64,000 nucleotides of DNA from Hasllibacter sp. MH4015 (GTDB lineage: Bacteria > Pseudomonadota > Alphaproteobacteria > Rhodobacterales > Rhodobacteraceae): contig NZ_JAHTBK010000001.1 in the NCBI RefSeq assembly GCF_020177575.1, positions 3,426,001-3,490,000 on the forward strand. The letters run 5' to 3'. Below the pieces are notes generated by a model. That model had not been told where the DNA came from. It worked only from the letters and a program-made list of their open reading frames with translations, and did not search any database. Positions within the stretch are counted from its first letter, which is position 1. Each line of letters begins with the position of its first letter. Of this stretch, positions 9,159 to 17,537 are shown piece by piece. The translations under genes were made by a program, and so were the position numbers.

Positions 9159-10576
9159 TGTGCGAACAAATCCCTCAATCGGTGAAGCGCGATCCGTTCG
9201 ACCTGGTGACAGGCCTCGGCGAATTCTGCGTCGCGGGAATGGGTCAGGCGCTCGTGAAAGGCCGACAGGATGCTGGCCTTGTCATGGTCGCGTACGGCGA
9301 TGATGAAGGGAAAGCCGAACTGCGCCACATATTGCGTGTTGAGGTCCGTGAAGGTCTGGCGTTCGGCATCGGTCAATGCATCCAACCCGGCCGACGATTG
9401 CTCGGACGTCGATTCCGCCGTCAGCCGCTTGGCCTGCGCCAGCTTGCCTGCAAGATCCGGGTGTGCGTTCAACACGCCCAGCCGCCCCTCTTCACTCGCC
9501 AGCCGGAATTGCACGGTAAGGGCGGCATGGATGCCGGTGGCGCTGTCATGGGCGGGCCCAAGCTCCCCGTCAAAGACGCGCTCGGCGATCCACGGAGAAT
9601 GCTCGAAGATGCTGCCGAACGCGGCCACGAAATCATCTTTCGACATGCGGGACGGGCGCAGGTCCGGCGCCTTGTAGGGATGCGTTTTCATCCAATGCTC
9701 CGCAATGTCGATCCGGCGCGCGACCCAGACGTCGTCATGGCCCTGCACATAGTCGAGGAACCGTGCCAGCGCCGCCGCCCTGCCGGGGCGTCCCAGAAGG
9801 CGGCAATGCATCCCAACGCTCATCATCTTGGGCGCGCCTGCCTGCCCTTCCGCATAGAGCGTGTCGAAGCTGTCCTTGAGATAGGCAAAGAAATGATCGC
9901 CGGTGTTGAACCCCTGCGGCGTGGCGAAGCGCATGTCGTTGGCGTCGAGCGTGTAGGGGATCACCAGCTGCGGGCGGTCGGCCACGTCGATCCAATAGGG
10001 CAGATCATCGGCATAGCTGTCGGAAACATAGTCGAAACTGCCGTCTTCCGCGATCAGCCGCACCGTGTTTTCGGAGCACCGCCCCGTATACCACCCGCGC
10101 GGCGCCTGCCCCGTGACGGCCTCGTGCAGCGCCTTGGCCTGCACGATGTGGCCGCGCTCGTCCTCCGGGGTGAAGTCCTTGTACTCGATCCATTTCAGAC
10201 CGTGGCTCGCAATCTCCCACCCCGCGGCATTCATTGCGGCCACCTGCTCCGGCGATCGGGCCAAGGCTGTCGCCACGCCATAGACCGTCAGCGGTAGGTC
10301 GCGGGATGTGAACAGGTTATGCAACCGCCAGAACCCGGCCCGCGCGCCGTATTCATAGATCGACTCCATATTCCAGTGCCGTTGCCCGGGCCAAGCGGCG
10401 GCTCCGACGATCTCGGACAGGAACGCCTCGGATGCGGCATCGCCGTGGAGGATGCAATTCTCACCCCCCTCCTCGTAATTGAGGACGAATTGGAGGGCGA
10501 TCTTCGCGCCACCGGGCCATTCAGCCGCCGGCGGGGTCGACCCATATCCGGACATATCGCGGTCATATCGTTTCAA
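9155..10576 (-). CDS. Fused allantoinase (PuuE type) and OHCU decarboxylase (UraD)
   Basis: Bifunctional protein of 473 residues. Residues 1 to about 305 are a polysaccharide-deacetylase-like allantoinase (PuuE: ALQFVLNYEEGGENCILHGD, ASHGLKWIEY, GWYTGRCSENTVRLI), which opens allantoin to allantoate. From about residue 310 it is 2-oxo-4-hydroxy-4-carboxy-5-ureidoimidazoline decarboxylase, with HPDLAGKL at 372, SSAGLD at 394 and the FGFPFIIAVR motif at 420. The fusion joins two steps that are separated only by free (S)-allantoin. It is the first gene of the operon and is divergent from uraH across 144 bases that hold a perfect inverted repeat. Confidence 0.93.
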   Translation of the reverse strand: MKRYDRDMSGYGSTPPAAEWPGGAKIALQFVLNYEEGGENCILHGDAASEAFLSEIVGAAAWPGQRHWNMESIYEYGARAGFWRLHNLFTSRDLPLTVYGVATALARSPEQVAAMNAAGWEIASHGLKWIEYKDFTPEDERGHIVQAKALHEAVTGQAPRGWYTGRCSENTVRLIAEDGSFDYVSDSYADDLPYWIDVADRPQLVIPYTLDANDMRFATPQGFNTGDHFFAYLKDSFDTLYAEGQAGAPKMMSVGMHCRLLGRPGRAAALARFLDYVQGHDDVWVARRIDIAEHWMKTHPYKAPDLRPSRMSKDDFVAAFGSIFEHSPWIAERVFDGELGPAHDSATGIHAALTVQFRLASEEGRLGVLNAHPDLAGKLAQAKRLTAESTSEQSSAGLDALTDAERQTFTDLNTQYVAQFGFPFIIAVRDHDKASILSAFHERLTHSRDAEFAEACHQVERIALHRLRDLFAQ

Positions 10577-10624
10577 ATTGCACTCCTATCCCAATCTTCG
10601 CATAAACCGCGAGGACGCTTCGGT

Positions 10625-10645
10625 CTTTCAAGAAAAAGTTGAAAG
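10625..10645. promoter_or_regulatory. Perfect inverted repeat between puuE-uraD and uraH
   Basis: CTTTCAA, seven bases, TTGAAAG form a perfect palindrome in the divergent promoter region of the urate genes. Further TTTCAA half-sites lie at about 10571 and 10675. A role as operator for a regulator of the cluster is inferred. It does not match the repeat found before puuD. Confidence 0.45.
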
Positions 10646-10720
10646 TGTTTCAGAGCTTCTTGCATTTCAAAGCAATCTCCCATGTCTCAGTGACAGGGAA
10701 CCAAGGCAAAGAGGTGCATC

Positions 10721-11077
10721 ATGGCGGGATATCTGACAACACATGTTCTGGACACGGCCCGGGGTTGCCCGGCGGCAGGGCTGAAAATCATGCTCTACAA
10801 GCTGTCCGGCAATTCCCATCGCAAGCTTCTGGAGGTCGTGACCAACGATGACGGGCGCACCAATGCCCCGATCCTGCCTGCGGAGAGCTTTGAGACTGGT
10901 TCGTATGAACTGGTCTTCTGTGCGGGCGATTACCTGCGCGCCACGGGTCAGGCCGGGGATGATCCATTGTTCCTCGACGAAATACCGATCCGCTTCGGCA
11001 TGTCTGACGCGGAGGCCCATTACCACGTGCCGCTGCTGTTGAGCCCCTTCAGCTACGGCACCTATCGCGGCAGCTAG
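10721..11077 (+). CDS. uraH: 5-hydroxyisourate hydrolase
   Basis: Transthyretin-like protein of 118 residues that hydrolyses 5-hydroxyisourate to OHCU, the step between PuuD and UraD. The three family signatures are present: THVLDTARGCPA at the start, the central TNDDGRT, and YHVPLLLSPFSYGTYRGS at the end, with the invariant C-terminal YRGS. It has no signal peptide, so it is cytoplasmic. It stands alone on the plus strand and its stop overlaps the end of the converging LysR gene by four bases. The ribosome site is a GAGG about six bases before the ATG. Confidence 0.95.
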   Translation: MAGYLTTHVLDTARGCPAAGLKIMLYKLSGNSHRKLLEVVTNDDGRTNAPILPAESFETGSYELVFCAGDYLRATGQAGDDPLFLDEIPIRFGMSDAEAHYHVPLLLSPFSYGTYRGS

Positions 11078-11976
11078 GCCAATGCGGCTTTCAGCCGTTC
11101 GGACATGAAGTCGATGAAGAACCGGCTTTTCGGGTCTTGGTTCTTCTTGTGCGGGTAAAGGACTGCAAGTTGTGCGGGCAGGGGGTTGGAGGCCTCGCAG
11201 ACGGCGACCAATTCGCCGGATGCCAGATGATCCTCCACCTCGAAAAGCGGCTTGTTGATGATCCCGCGCCCATCCAAGGCCCAAGCCGTCAACACATCCC
11301 CGTCGTCGCAGGCAAACGGCCCCGTGACGTCGAATTTCTCGTAGCCATCGCTGGTGCTGAGGGTCCATCTGAACTCGGTGGACCCGGGAAAGCGCAACAG
11401 AAGGCACGCGTGATTGTCATTGATCAGGTCGCTGCCATCCACCGGCATGCCCCGCCGCTCGATATAGGACGGCGCGGCGCATAGAACGCGGGGAAACTCG
11501 GCGATCGGCTTGATCCGCAGCCCGGAATCCGGCGGGTTCCCGACGACAAAGGCCACGTCGAGCCCTTCGCCCATCAGGTCCAGCGCGCGGTCCGACAGAC
11601 GAAGGCGGGTGTGAACATCGGGGTACTTCTCGTGGAACAGGGCCACGTTCGGCGCGATCAGCCGCCGCCCGATCCCCAGCGGGGCCGAGACAAAGATCGA
11701 CCCGCGCGGGTTCAGCGTGATCTCGTGCACGGCGGCCTCGGCTTCTTCCAGCGCCTCCAGCACCTTGATCGCCTTGGGATAGAAGATGCGCCCTTGTTCC
11801 GTCGGCTGGATCGACCGCGTGGTCCGGGTGAACAGGCGAATCCCCAAACGCTTCTCCAATTCCCCGATCCGCGATGACGCCACGGCGGCGGAGACGCGCA
11901 GATCACGGGCGGCGGCAGACATGTTCTCCAATTCATAGACGCGGGTGAACATGCGGATATTGTTGATGTTGGTCAT
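11074..11976 (-). CDS. LysR-family transcriptional regulator of the urate cluster
   Basis: Regulator of 300 residues with an N-terminal winged helix-turn-helix (MFTRVYELENMSAAARDLRV, then SSRIGELEKRLGIRLFTRTTR) and a C-terminal LysR substrate-binding domain. It sits between uraH and puuD and is divergent from puuD. A T-N11-A palindrome in that gap (12004-12020) is a likely binding site. It probably senses urate or a downstream ureide and controls puuD and perhaps the whole cluster; the effector is inferred only from context. Confidence 0.88.
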   Translation of the reverse strand: MTNINNIRMFTRVYELENMSAAARDLRVSAAVASSRIGELEKRLGIRLFTRTTRSIQPTEQGRIFYPKAIKVLEALEEAEAAVHEITLNPRGSIFVSAPLGIGRRLIAPNVALFHEKYPDVHTRLRLSDRALDLMGEGLDVAFVVGNPPDSGLRIKPIAEFPRVLCAAPSYIERRGMPVDGSDLINDNHACLLLRFPGSTEFRWTLSTSDGYEKFDVTGPFACDDGDVLTAWALDGRGIINKPLFEVEDHLASGELVAVCEASNPLPAQLAVLYPHKKNQDPKSRFFIDFMSERLKAALA

Positions 11977-12003
11977 TATTCGGCTTTTTTTGAAGCTGAT
12001 GCA

Positions 12004-12020
12004 GATAATCGTGAATTATC
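12004..12020. promoter_or_regulatory. LysR-type operator between the regulator and puuD
   Basis: GATAAT, CGTGA, ATTATC form a perfect 6-5-6 palindrome that contains the classical LysR motif T-N11-A (T at 12006, A at 12018). It lies in the 95-base divergent region, 28 bases from the regulator start and 52 from puuD, where LysR proteins usually bind to repress themselves and activate the divergent gene. Confidence 0.6.
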
Positions 12021-12071
12021 ATATAGCCGATGGGCAGTATAGCGTGTCCCGGATGTCAGGAGGGCCGCGCG

Positions 12072-13319
12072 ATGTATGATCTAGCCGTATTCACAGATTG
12101 GTTGGCGTTTGCCGTGCGGTGGCTGCACGTCATCACGGCGATGGCGTGGATTGGCGCGTCGTTCTACTTCATCGCGCTCGACCTGATGCTGAAGCCCGCA
12201 GACGACCTTCCCGAAGGCGCCACCGGCGAAGAGTGGGAGGTTCACGGCGGCGGGTTCTACAACACGGTCAAATACAACGTCGCACCCGCTCGCCTGCCCG
12301 AACATTTGACATGGCACAAATGGCAAAGTTACTGGACGTGGCTGTCCGGTGCTGCCCTGCTGATGCTGGTCTATTGGGGCGGGGCGGAGATGTTCCTGAT
12401 CGACTACGACAAGATCGAGCTGAGCGCGTTTCAGGCTATCCTGATCTCGGGCGGATCCTTGGCGATCGGCTGGGTGCTGTACGATTTCCTGTGCAAAAGC
12501 CCGCTAGGGGACCGCCCGACGCTCCTGATGCTGTTGTTGTTCGTGATCCTCGTGGTCATGGCCTGGGGCTACAACCAGGTGTTCACCGGGCGCGCCGCGC
12601 TTCTGCATCTGGGGGCCTTCACCGCCACGATCATGACGGCGAATGTGTTCTTCATCATCATGCCGAACCAACGGATCGTCGTGAAAGACCTCAAAGAGGG
12701 GCGCGTGCCGGATGCGAAATATGGAAAGATCGCCAAGCTGCGCTCGACCCACAACAATTACCTGACGCTGCCCGTCATCTTCCTGATGCTGTCGAACCAT
12801 TACCCGCTGTCGTTCGCCACCGATTATTCCTGGATCATTGCGTCCCTCGTGTTCCTGCTGGGGGTGCTGATCCGGCACTATTTCAACTCGATGCATTCGG
12901 GCAAAGGCCGGCCCCACTGGACCTGGGGCGCAAGTGCCGTGATCTTCGTCATCATCATGTGGCTGTCCTCCGCCCCGATGTTCCGCGATTACGATTGGCA
13001 GGCAGAGGTCGTGGTGCCCGACGCGCTGGAATACGTCACCGCGTCCGCCGATTTCGACGATGTCCGCAATACCGTGCTCGGCCGTTGCTCCATGTGCCAC
13101 AACGCGGAGCCCGTGTGGCCCGGCGTGAATTGGCCCCCGCGCGACGTGCGCCTGGACGACGACGCCCAGATCGCGCTCAACGCGCGGTCCATCTACCTCC
13201 ATTCCGGCCTCAGCAACGCGATGCCGCCCGGTAATATCACCGGAATGACGGACGAGGAACGGATCCAGATCATCCGCTGGTATCGCGGCCTGAACCGGGA
13301 CATCGCGGCAGCGGATTGA
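12072..13319 (+). CDS. puuD: Membrane urate oxidase with cytochrome c domain (PuuD)
   Basis: Protein of 415 residues that oxidises urate to 5-hydroxyisourate and passes electrons to the respiratory chain instead of making peroxide. Roughly eight to nine membrane helices (from LAFAVRWLHVITAMAWIGASF to WTWGASAVIFVIIMWLSS) are followed by a C-terminal cytochrome c domain with the heme motif CSMCH at 339-343 and a likely axial methionine in SNAMPPGN near 384. The ATG at 12072 is preceded by AGGAGG; a few upstream in-frame codons are ignored. It is divergent from the LysR gene. No soluble uricase is present, so this is the only urate oxidase seen here. Confidence 0.92.
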   Translation: MYDLAVFTDWLAFAVRWLHVITAMAWIGASFYFIALDLMLKPADDLPEGATGEEWEVHGGGFYNTVKYNVAPARLPEHLTWHKWQSYWTWLSGAALLMLVYWGGAEMFLIDYDKIELSAFQAILISGGSLAIGWVLYDFLCKSPLGDRPTLLMLLLFVILVVMAWGYNQVFTGRAALLHLGAFTATIMTANVFFIIMPNQRIVVKDLKEGRVPDAKYGKIAKLRSTHNNYLTLPVIFLMLSNHYPLSFATDYSWIIASLVFLLGVLIRHYFNSMHSGKGRPHWTWGASAVIFVIIMWLSSAPMFRDYDWQAEVVVPDALEYVTASADFDDVRNTVLGRCSMCHNAEPVWPGVNWPPRDVRLDDDAQIALNARSIYLHSGLSNAMPPGNITGMTDEERIQIIRWYRGLNRDIAAAD

Positions 13320-13333
13320 TCCGGCAAGCGGGC

Positions 13334-13410
13334 TGGCGACCCCGGCAGGATTCGAACCTGCAACCTGCCCCTTAGGAGGGGGCTGCTCTATCCAGTTGAG
13401 CCACGGGGCC
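13334..13410 (-). tRNA. tRNA-Arg (CCT anticodon)
   Basis: A 77-base cloverleaf on the minus strand: acceptor GGCCCCG with CGGGGTC, D stem GCTC/GAGC, anticodon stem GCCCC/GGGGC around loop CTCCTAA (anticodon CCT, reading AGG), T loop TTCGAAT, discriminator G, and an encoded CCA. The only imperfect pair is one G-T in the acceptor. Confidence 0.95.
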
Positions 13411-13516
13411 AGCCGATCCGTTTTCGGTGATTTGCCGGCATCCCGCAATCCCTTGCGGTGCTGCGCGTTGCGGGCGTATCAAAGGCGAAAGGCGCACACG
13501 ACCAAAGGACGACCCC

Positions 13517-14539
13517 TTGCGCGGACGCAATCCATTCGACGGCAAACCCCAGATGACCCTGCGTGACGTGGCCGATGCAGCGGGCGTCAGTGAAATGACC
13601 GTCAGCCGGGTCCTGCGCAACCGGGGCGACGTGTCGGACCGCACTCGCGAGCGGGTGTTCGAGGCGGCGCGCACGCTGGGCTACGTTCCCAACAAGATTG
13701 CGGGCGCCCTGGCGTCGAACCGGGTGAACCTGGTGGGCGTCGTGATCCCGTCCCTGTCCAACATGGTGTTTCCCGACGTGCTCCACGGCATTGGCGCGGT
13801 GCTTGACGGTACGGAGTTGCAGCCAGTGATCGGCACCTCCCAATACGATGCCGACAAGGAGGAGAAGGTGATCTACGAGATGCTCTCGTGGCGCCCCTCC
13901 GGCCTGATCGTGGCGGGGCTGGAGCATACGGAACCGGCGCGGGCGATGATGCGCAATGCCGGTGTGCCGGTAGTCGAGGTCATGGACGTGGACGGCGATC
14001 CGGTCGCCGCTGCCGTGGGGATCAGCCACGAGGCCGCCGGGCGCGCCATGGCCGCCGAAATCGTCGCACGGGGCTATCGGCGGATCGGCTACCTCGGCTC
14101 AAGCTCCATCGCCGATGCGCGCGCCCAGAAACGCTATCGCGGCTTCCGCGCCGGTCTGGCGGAGGCGGGCTTGGAGCTTGCCGATGAGATCTTCTATGAC
14201 GGCGCGTCGGGCTTCGGCACCGGACGTGGCATGACGCAGGCCCTGATGGATCGCACGCCCGGCTTGGATTTCCTCTACTACAACACCGACATGAATGCAG
14301 CGGGCGGGTTGCTTTATTGCCTCGACAAGGGCCTTTCGATCCCCGGCGACATCGGAATGGCCGGGTTCAATTCCTTCGAGGTGCTGGACGGCCTGCCGAT
14401 GCGCATCGCGACCATGGACAGCCAGCGCGAAGCCATCGGTCGCCGCGCGGCAGAGCTGATGGTGGCCAACGAATTGACCACCGAGGTTGTACGGCTGGAG
14501 CCGGAATTTCTGCCCGGTGACACGGTGCGGGCGCGATAG
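13517..14539 (+). CDS. LacI-family transcriptional regulator
   Basis: Regulator of about 340 residues with a LacI helix-turn-helix (MTLRDVADAAGVSEMTVSRVLRNRGDVS, of which MTLRDVADAAG opens the domain) and a periplasmic-binding-protein-like ligand domain ending in LPGDTVRAR. The DNA-binding part resembles gluconate repressors (GntR of the LacI family), but no sugar genes are nearby, so the target is unknown. The start is uncertain: a TTG at 13517 has AGGA seven bases upstream, while the ATG at 13553 lacks a ribosome site; I use the TTG. Confidence 0.85.
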   Translation: MRGRNPFDGKPQMTLRDVADAAGVSEMTVSRVLRNRGDVSDRTRERVFEAARTLGYVPNKIAGALASNRVNLVGVVIPSLSNMVFPDVLHGIGAVLDGTELQPVIGTSQYDADKEEKVIYEMLSWRPSGLIVAGLEHTEPARAMMRNAGVPVVEVMDVDGDPVAAAVGISHEAAGRAMAAEIVARGYRRIGYLGSSSIADARAQKRYRGFRAGLAEAGLELADEIFYDGASGFGTGRGMTQALMDRTPGLDFLYYNTDMNAAGGLLYCLDKGLSIPGDIGMAGFNSFEVLDGLPMRIATMDSQREAIGRRAAELMVANELTTEVVRLEPEFLPGDTVRAR

Positions 14540-14546
14540 GCAAGGC

Positions 14547-15230
14547 ATGGCACTCGCCATGGGCACACCTTCAGACAAGGAAGTCGCACTGAAGGCCGGC
14601 TTGGATGCCTTCGAATCCGCGATGCGCCCGTGGTTGAGCCCGCGTTCTCCGCTATCCCCGCTCGTCATCGAGGCCACGACGCGGCCCGCGCCGCAGGTAC
14701 CGCCGATGCGGCGCGATCCCATGGCGGTTCGGCAGACGGAGCGTTCCGCGGATCAGGTGCTGATCTCCTCGGGCGCAGGGCCGAGGCCTGACCAGTGGCA
14801 GGACCGACAATTCAGCGAGACCATCATCACGGTCCATAGCGATGAAGTTTGGTTGTCGTACAACGCCATGCACACCGTTTTCATACGCGGCTGGACCATC
14901 CGCGCACTGACGTTCAACGGCCTGCTCCGCGCACGGTTTGAACAAGCGCTGTTACGGGGCTTGCAAGACCGGTTAATCGACGTCTCGAAACCCAAGCATC
15001 GACAAGGTGGCGGCACAATGGCTGGCTTGGCCGGGCGGCGCAACCGTACGCTCGTGGGGCCTCGCCTATACCCTGACAGCGCATCGCAAGGAGAAGGGTT
15101 CAGCCCGAACTTGCGACTGGAATTGGGCCAAAAGATTAACGGTGTCCTGCGCACCACGCCCGAAATTCTCGGCGCTCAACGGATTATCTGGGGCGGCGAC
15201 GATCCAAACCCGACGCCGTGGTTTCCATAG
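14547..15230 (+). CDS. Weakly supported ORF in an unassigned stretch
   Basis: The 713 bases from 14540 to 15252 have no recognisable gene. The best candidate is this 227-codon frame starting ALAMGTPSDKEVALKAGLD. It has GC-rich third positions in its first half but less typical composition later, no strong ribosome site (AAGGC only), and no domain I recognise. It might be a real orphan gene, a decayed one or chance. Antisense frames here are no better. Confidence 0.25.
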   Translation: MALAMGTPSDKEVALKAGLDAFESAMRPWLSPRSPLSPLVIEATTRPAPQVPPMRRDPMAVRQTERSADQVLISSGAGPRPDQWQDRQFSETIITVHSDEVWLSYNAMHTVFIRGWTIRALTFNGLLRARFEQALLRGLQDRLIDVSKPKHRQGGGTMAGLAGRRNRTLVGPRLYPDSASQGEGFSPNLRLELGQKINGVLRTTPEILGAQRIIWGGDDPNPTPWFP

Positions 15231-15252
15231 AGCGGCCTTTAGCCCATCAGCC

Positions 15253-16665
15253 TCAACATTCCGGCAAATTCACCGCCAACCCGCCCTGGCTCGTTTCCTT
15301 GTATTTCTTGCTCATGTCGATGCCGGTCTGGCGCATCGCTTCGATGCAATTGTCGAGCGGCATGAAATGGGTGCCGTCCCCGCGCAGGGCGAGCGATGCG
15401 GCGGACACCGCCTTGATCGCGCCCAAGCCGTTGCGCTCGATGCACGGCACTTGCACCAACCCACCTACCGGGTCGCAGGTCATGCCAAGGTGATGCTCCA
15501 GCGCGATCTCGGCGGCATTCTCCACCTGCTCATTGGTGCCGCCCAATGCCGCGCACAAACCCGCGGCGGCCATGGCTGACGCGCTCCCGACCTCCCCCTG
15601 GCATCCGACTTCCGCGCCGGAGATGGAGGCATTGTGTTTGATAAGCCCGCCAATCGCGGCGGCGGTCATCAGGAAGTCGCGCCGCCCGTCCTCCGTCGCG
15701 CCGATGCAGTGGTCGCGGTAATAGCGCAGGACCGCCGGTACCACGCCCGCCGCGCCGTTGGTGGGGGAGGTTACAACCCGGCCCCCCGCCGCGTTCTCCT
15801 CGTTCACGGCCATGGCGTAGACGCTCAACCAATCATTCGCGACATGGGGTTGCGCCTGGTTCGTGCCCGCCTCGGCTTTCAACTGGTCATGGATGTTCTT
15901 GGCCCTGCGCTTCACGGCCAGACCGCCGGGCAATTCGCCATCCATCCGCAGGCCCCGGTCGATGCAATCGTCCATCGCGGACCAGATCGCGTCCACGCGC
16001 GCCCGGACCTCCGCGCGCGGGGCCAGTGCCGCCTCGTTTTCCCACTTCATCTGCGCGATGCTCTTGCCCGAGGCACGCCCGAGCGCCAGCATCTCCTGTG
16101 CAGAGCCGAAGGGATGCGGGAACCCGGCTTGCGCCTTTTCCGCATGAAGGGCATCGGGGCCTTCCCCCTGGCCGTCCAATTCCCGCGCGGTCATCACGAA
16201 GCCCCCGCCGATGGAGTAGTATGTTTCCTCCAGGTAGAGGTTTCCGGCCGTGTCGAAGGCGCGCAGGATCATGCCGTTCGCGTGTCCGGGCAGCGTCGTG
16301 TCGTAATCGAAGACAAGGTCCTTGTCCGGAGCGAAGCGCAGGGGCGGCAGATCTGGCGGAGTGACGGTGCCGGTGGCGCGGATTTCGGCCTCCAGCGCCT
16401 CGGCCTTGTCGGGGTCCAACGTGGCGGGTTCGAACCCCGCGAAGCCCAGGATGACCGCGCGGTCCGTCGCATGACCTTTGCCGGTGAAGGCCAGCGATCC
16501 GTGGAGGGAGGCACCGAGCCCACCAAGTTCACCGGCCCCCGGCTCCTTCTCTCGTCCGTTACGCAGATCCTGCAAGAACCGCGCAGCCGCGGTCATCGGC
16601 CCCATCGTGTGGGACGAGGATGGGCCGACGCCGATCTTGAAGATGTCGAAGATACTCAGGAACAT
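15253..16665 (-). CDS. sdaA: L-serine ammonia-lyase, iron-sulfur dependent, single chain
   Basis: L-serine dehydratase of 470 residues that deaminates serine to pyruvate with a [4Fe-4S] cluster in the cytoplasm. Both domains are in one chain: the beta-like part begins [23 protein letters not shown], and the alpha-like part holds [20 protein letters not shown] and [19 protein letters not shown], which supply cluster cysteines. The ATG at 16665 gives the standard family N-terminus; the frame continues upstream but without family sequence. It is divergent from a GntR-family gene across 161 bases. Confidence 0.93.
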   Translation of the reverse strand: MFLSIFDIFKIGVGPSSSHTMGPMTAAARFLQDLRNGREKEPGAGELGGLGASLHGSLAFTGKGHATDRAVILGFAGFEPATLDPDKAEALEAEIRATGTVTPPDLPPLRFAPDKDLVFDYDTTLPGHANGMILRAFDTAGNLYLEETYYSIGGGFVMTARELDGQGEGPDALHAEKAQAGFPHPFGSAQEMLALGRASGKSIAQMKWENEAALAPRAEVRARVDAIWSAMDDCIDRGLRMDGELPGGLAVKRRAKNIHDQLKAEAGTNQAQPHVANDWLSVYAMAVNEENAAGGRVVTSPTNGAAGVVPAVLRYYRDHCIGATEDGRRDFLMTAAAIGGLIKHNASISGAEVGCQGEVGSASAMAAAGLCAALGGTNEQVENAAEIALEHHLGMTCDPVGGLVQVPCIERNGLGAIKAVSAASLALRGDGTHFMPLDNCIEAMRQTGIDMSKKYKETSQGGLAVNLPEC

Positions 16666-16779
16666 GGGCCGGGTCTCCACCGCTGGACTATGCCGCGCAA
16701 TATACGACGCCGCCCGGCGGGGGAAGCGAAGGAAGCGACCGGCCAATGGCTCGGGCCGACGCAGCATATTTCTTTCCAA

Positions 16780-16799
16780 TTGTATAAAATTTGTATAAA
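16780..16799. promoter_or_regulatory. Direct repeat TTGTATAAA in the sdaA/GntR divergent region
   Basis: Two copies of TTGTATAAA start at 16780 and 16791, eleven bases apart, which is about one helical turn. They lie 28 bases before the GntR-family start codon. They could be an operator for that regulator or an AT-rich promoter element; nothing in the sequence decides between these. Confidence 0.4.
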
Positions 16800-16826
16800 G
16801 CGGCTAGATCAAGGTAGGAGGCGTGT

Positions 16827-17537
16827 TTGGCGAGTGCCGTGCAAAGCAAGAAGGAAGAGGTCGCGCAGCACCTGCGCGCCGCGATCCTGACATTGGAACT
16901 CCATCCCGGTGCCGATCTTGATGAACCCGACCTGTGCGCCCGCTTTGATCTGTCCCGCACCCCGCTGCGGGACGTGTTTCGCGATCTGGCGGGCGAGGGC
17001 TATCTGTCTTTGCGCCCCAACAGGGGCGCGCGGGTGGCGGACCTGTCCCATACCACGCTGCGCGCATTCTTTCAGGCGGCCCCGATGATCTACGGCGCGG
17101 TTCTGCAATTGGCCGCGCTGTCCGCGACATCGCAACAGATCGAGGCATTGGAAGCCGCCCAGGCACGCTTCAAAGCGGCGCTGTCGAATGGATCGGTCGC
17201 GGCCCGCACCCTCGCCAATGCGCGCTTTCACGCAATCACCGGAGAGATGGCCGCCAATCCCTACCTTTTGCCGTCATTCCAACGGCTTCTGATCGATCAT
17301 GCACGGATCGGCATGACCTTCTATCGACCCCAAACCAGCGAAGATTCCGACCGCCTCGCGACAGCCAGTACCCAGCATGACGCGATCATCGCGGCGATCC
17401 GGGCGCGCGATGGAGCCCTGGCGGGCCGCCTCGCGCTCGATCACTGGGACCTTTCGCGCAACCAGATCGCGCGCTTCGTGATGCCCGGCGGCCTCGACGT
17501 CGCGCTTGGCTCCCTTCCAGAAAGTGAACCCGCATGA
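16827..17537 (+). CDS. GntR-family (FadR-type) transcriptional regulator
   Basis: Regulator of 236 residues with an N-terminal winged helix (VAQHLRAAILTLELHPGADL, LSRTPLRDVFRDLAGEGYLS) and a C-terminal all-helical FCD ligand domain (ANARFHAITGEMAANPYL, ASTQHDAIIAAIRARDGA, LDHWDLSRNQI). The start is a TTG supported by AGGAGG six bases upstream. It overlaps the next gene by four bases, so it is co-transcribed with the DapA-like and FAD-oxidoreductase genes and probably controls them in response to their substrate or product. Confidence 0.87.
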   Translation: MASAVQSKKEEVAQHLRAAILTLELHPGADLDEPDLCARFDLSRTPLRDVFRDLAGEGYLSLRPNRGARVADLSHTTLRAFFQAAPMIYGAVLQLAALSATSQQIEALEAAQARFKAALSNGSVAARTLANARFHAITGEMAANPYLLPSFQRLLIDHARIGMTFYRPQTSEDSDRLATASTQHDAIIAAIRARDGALAGRLALDHWDLSRNQIARFVMPGGLDVALGSLPESEPA

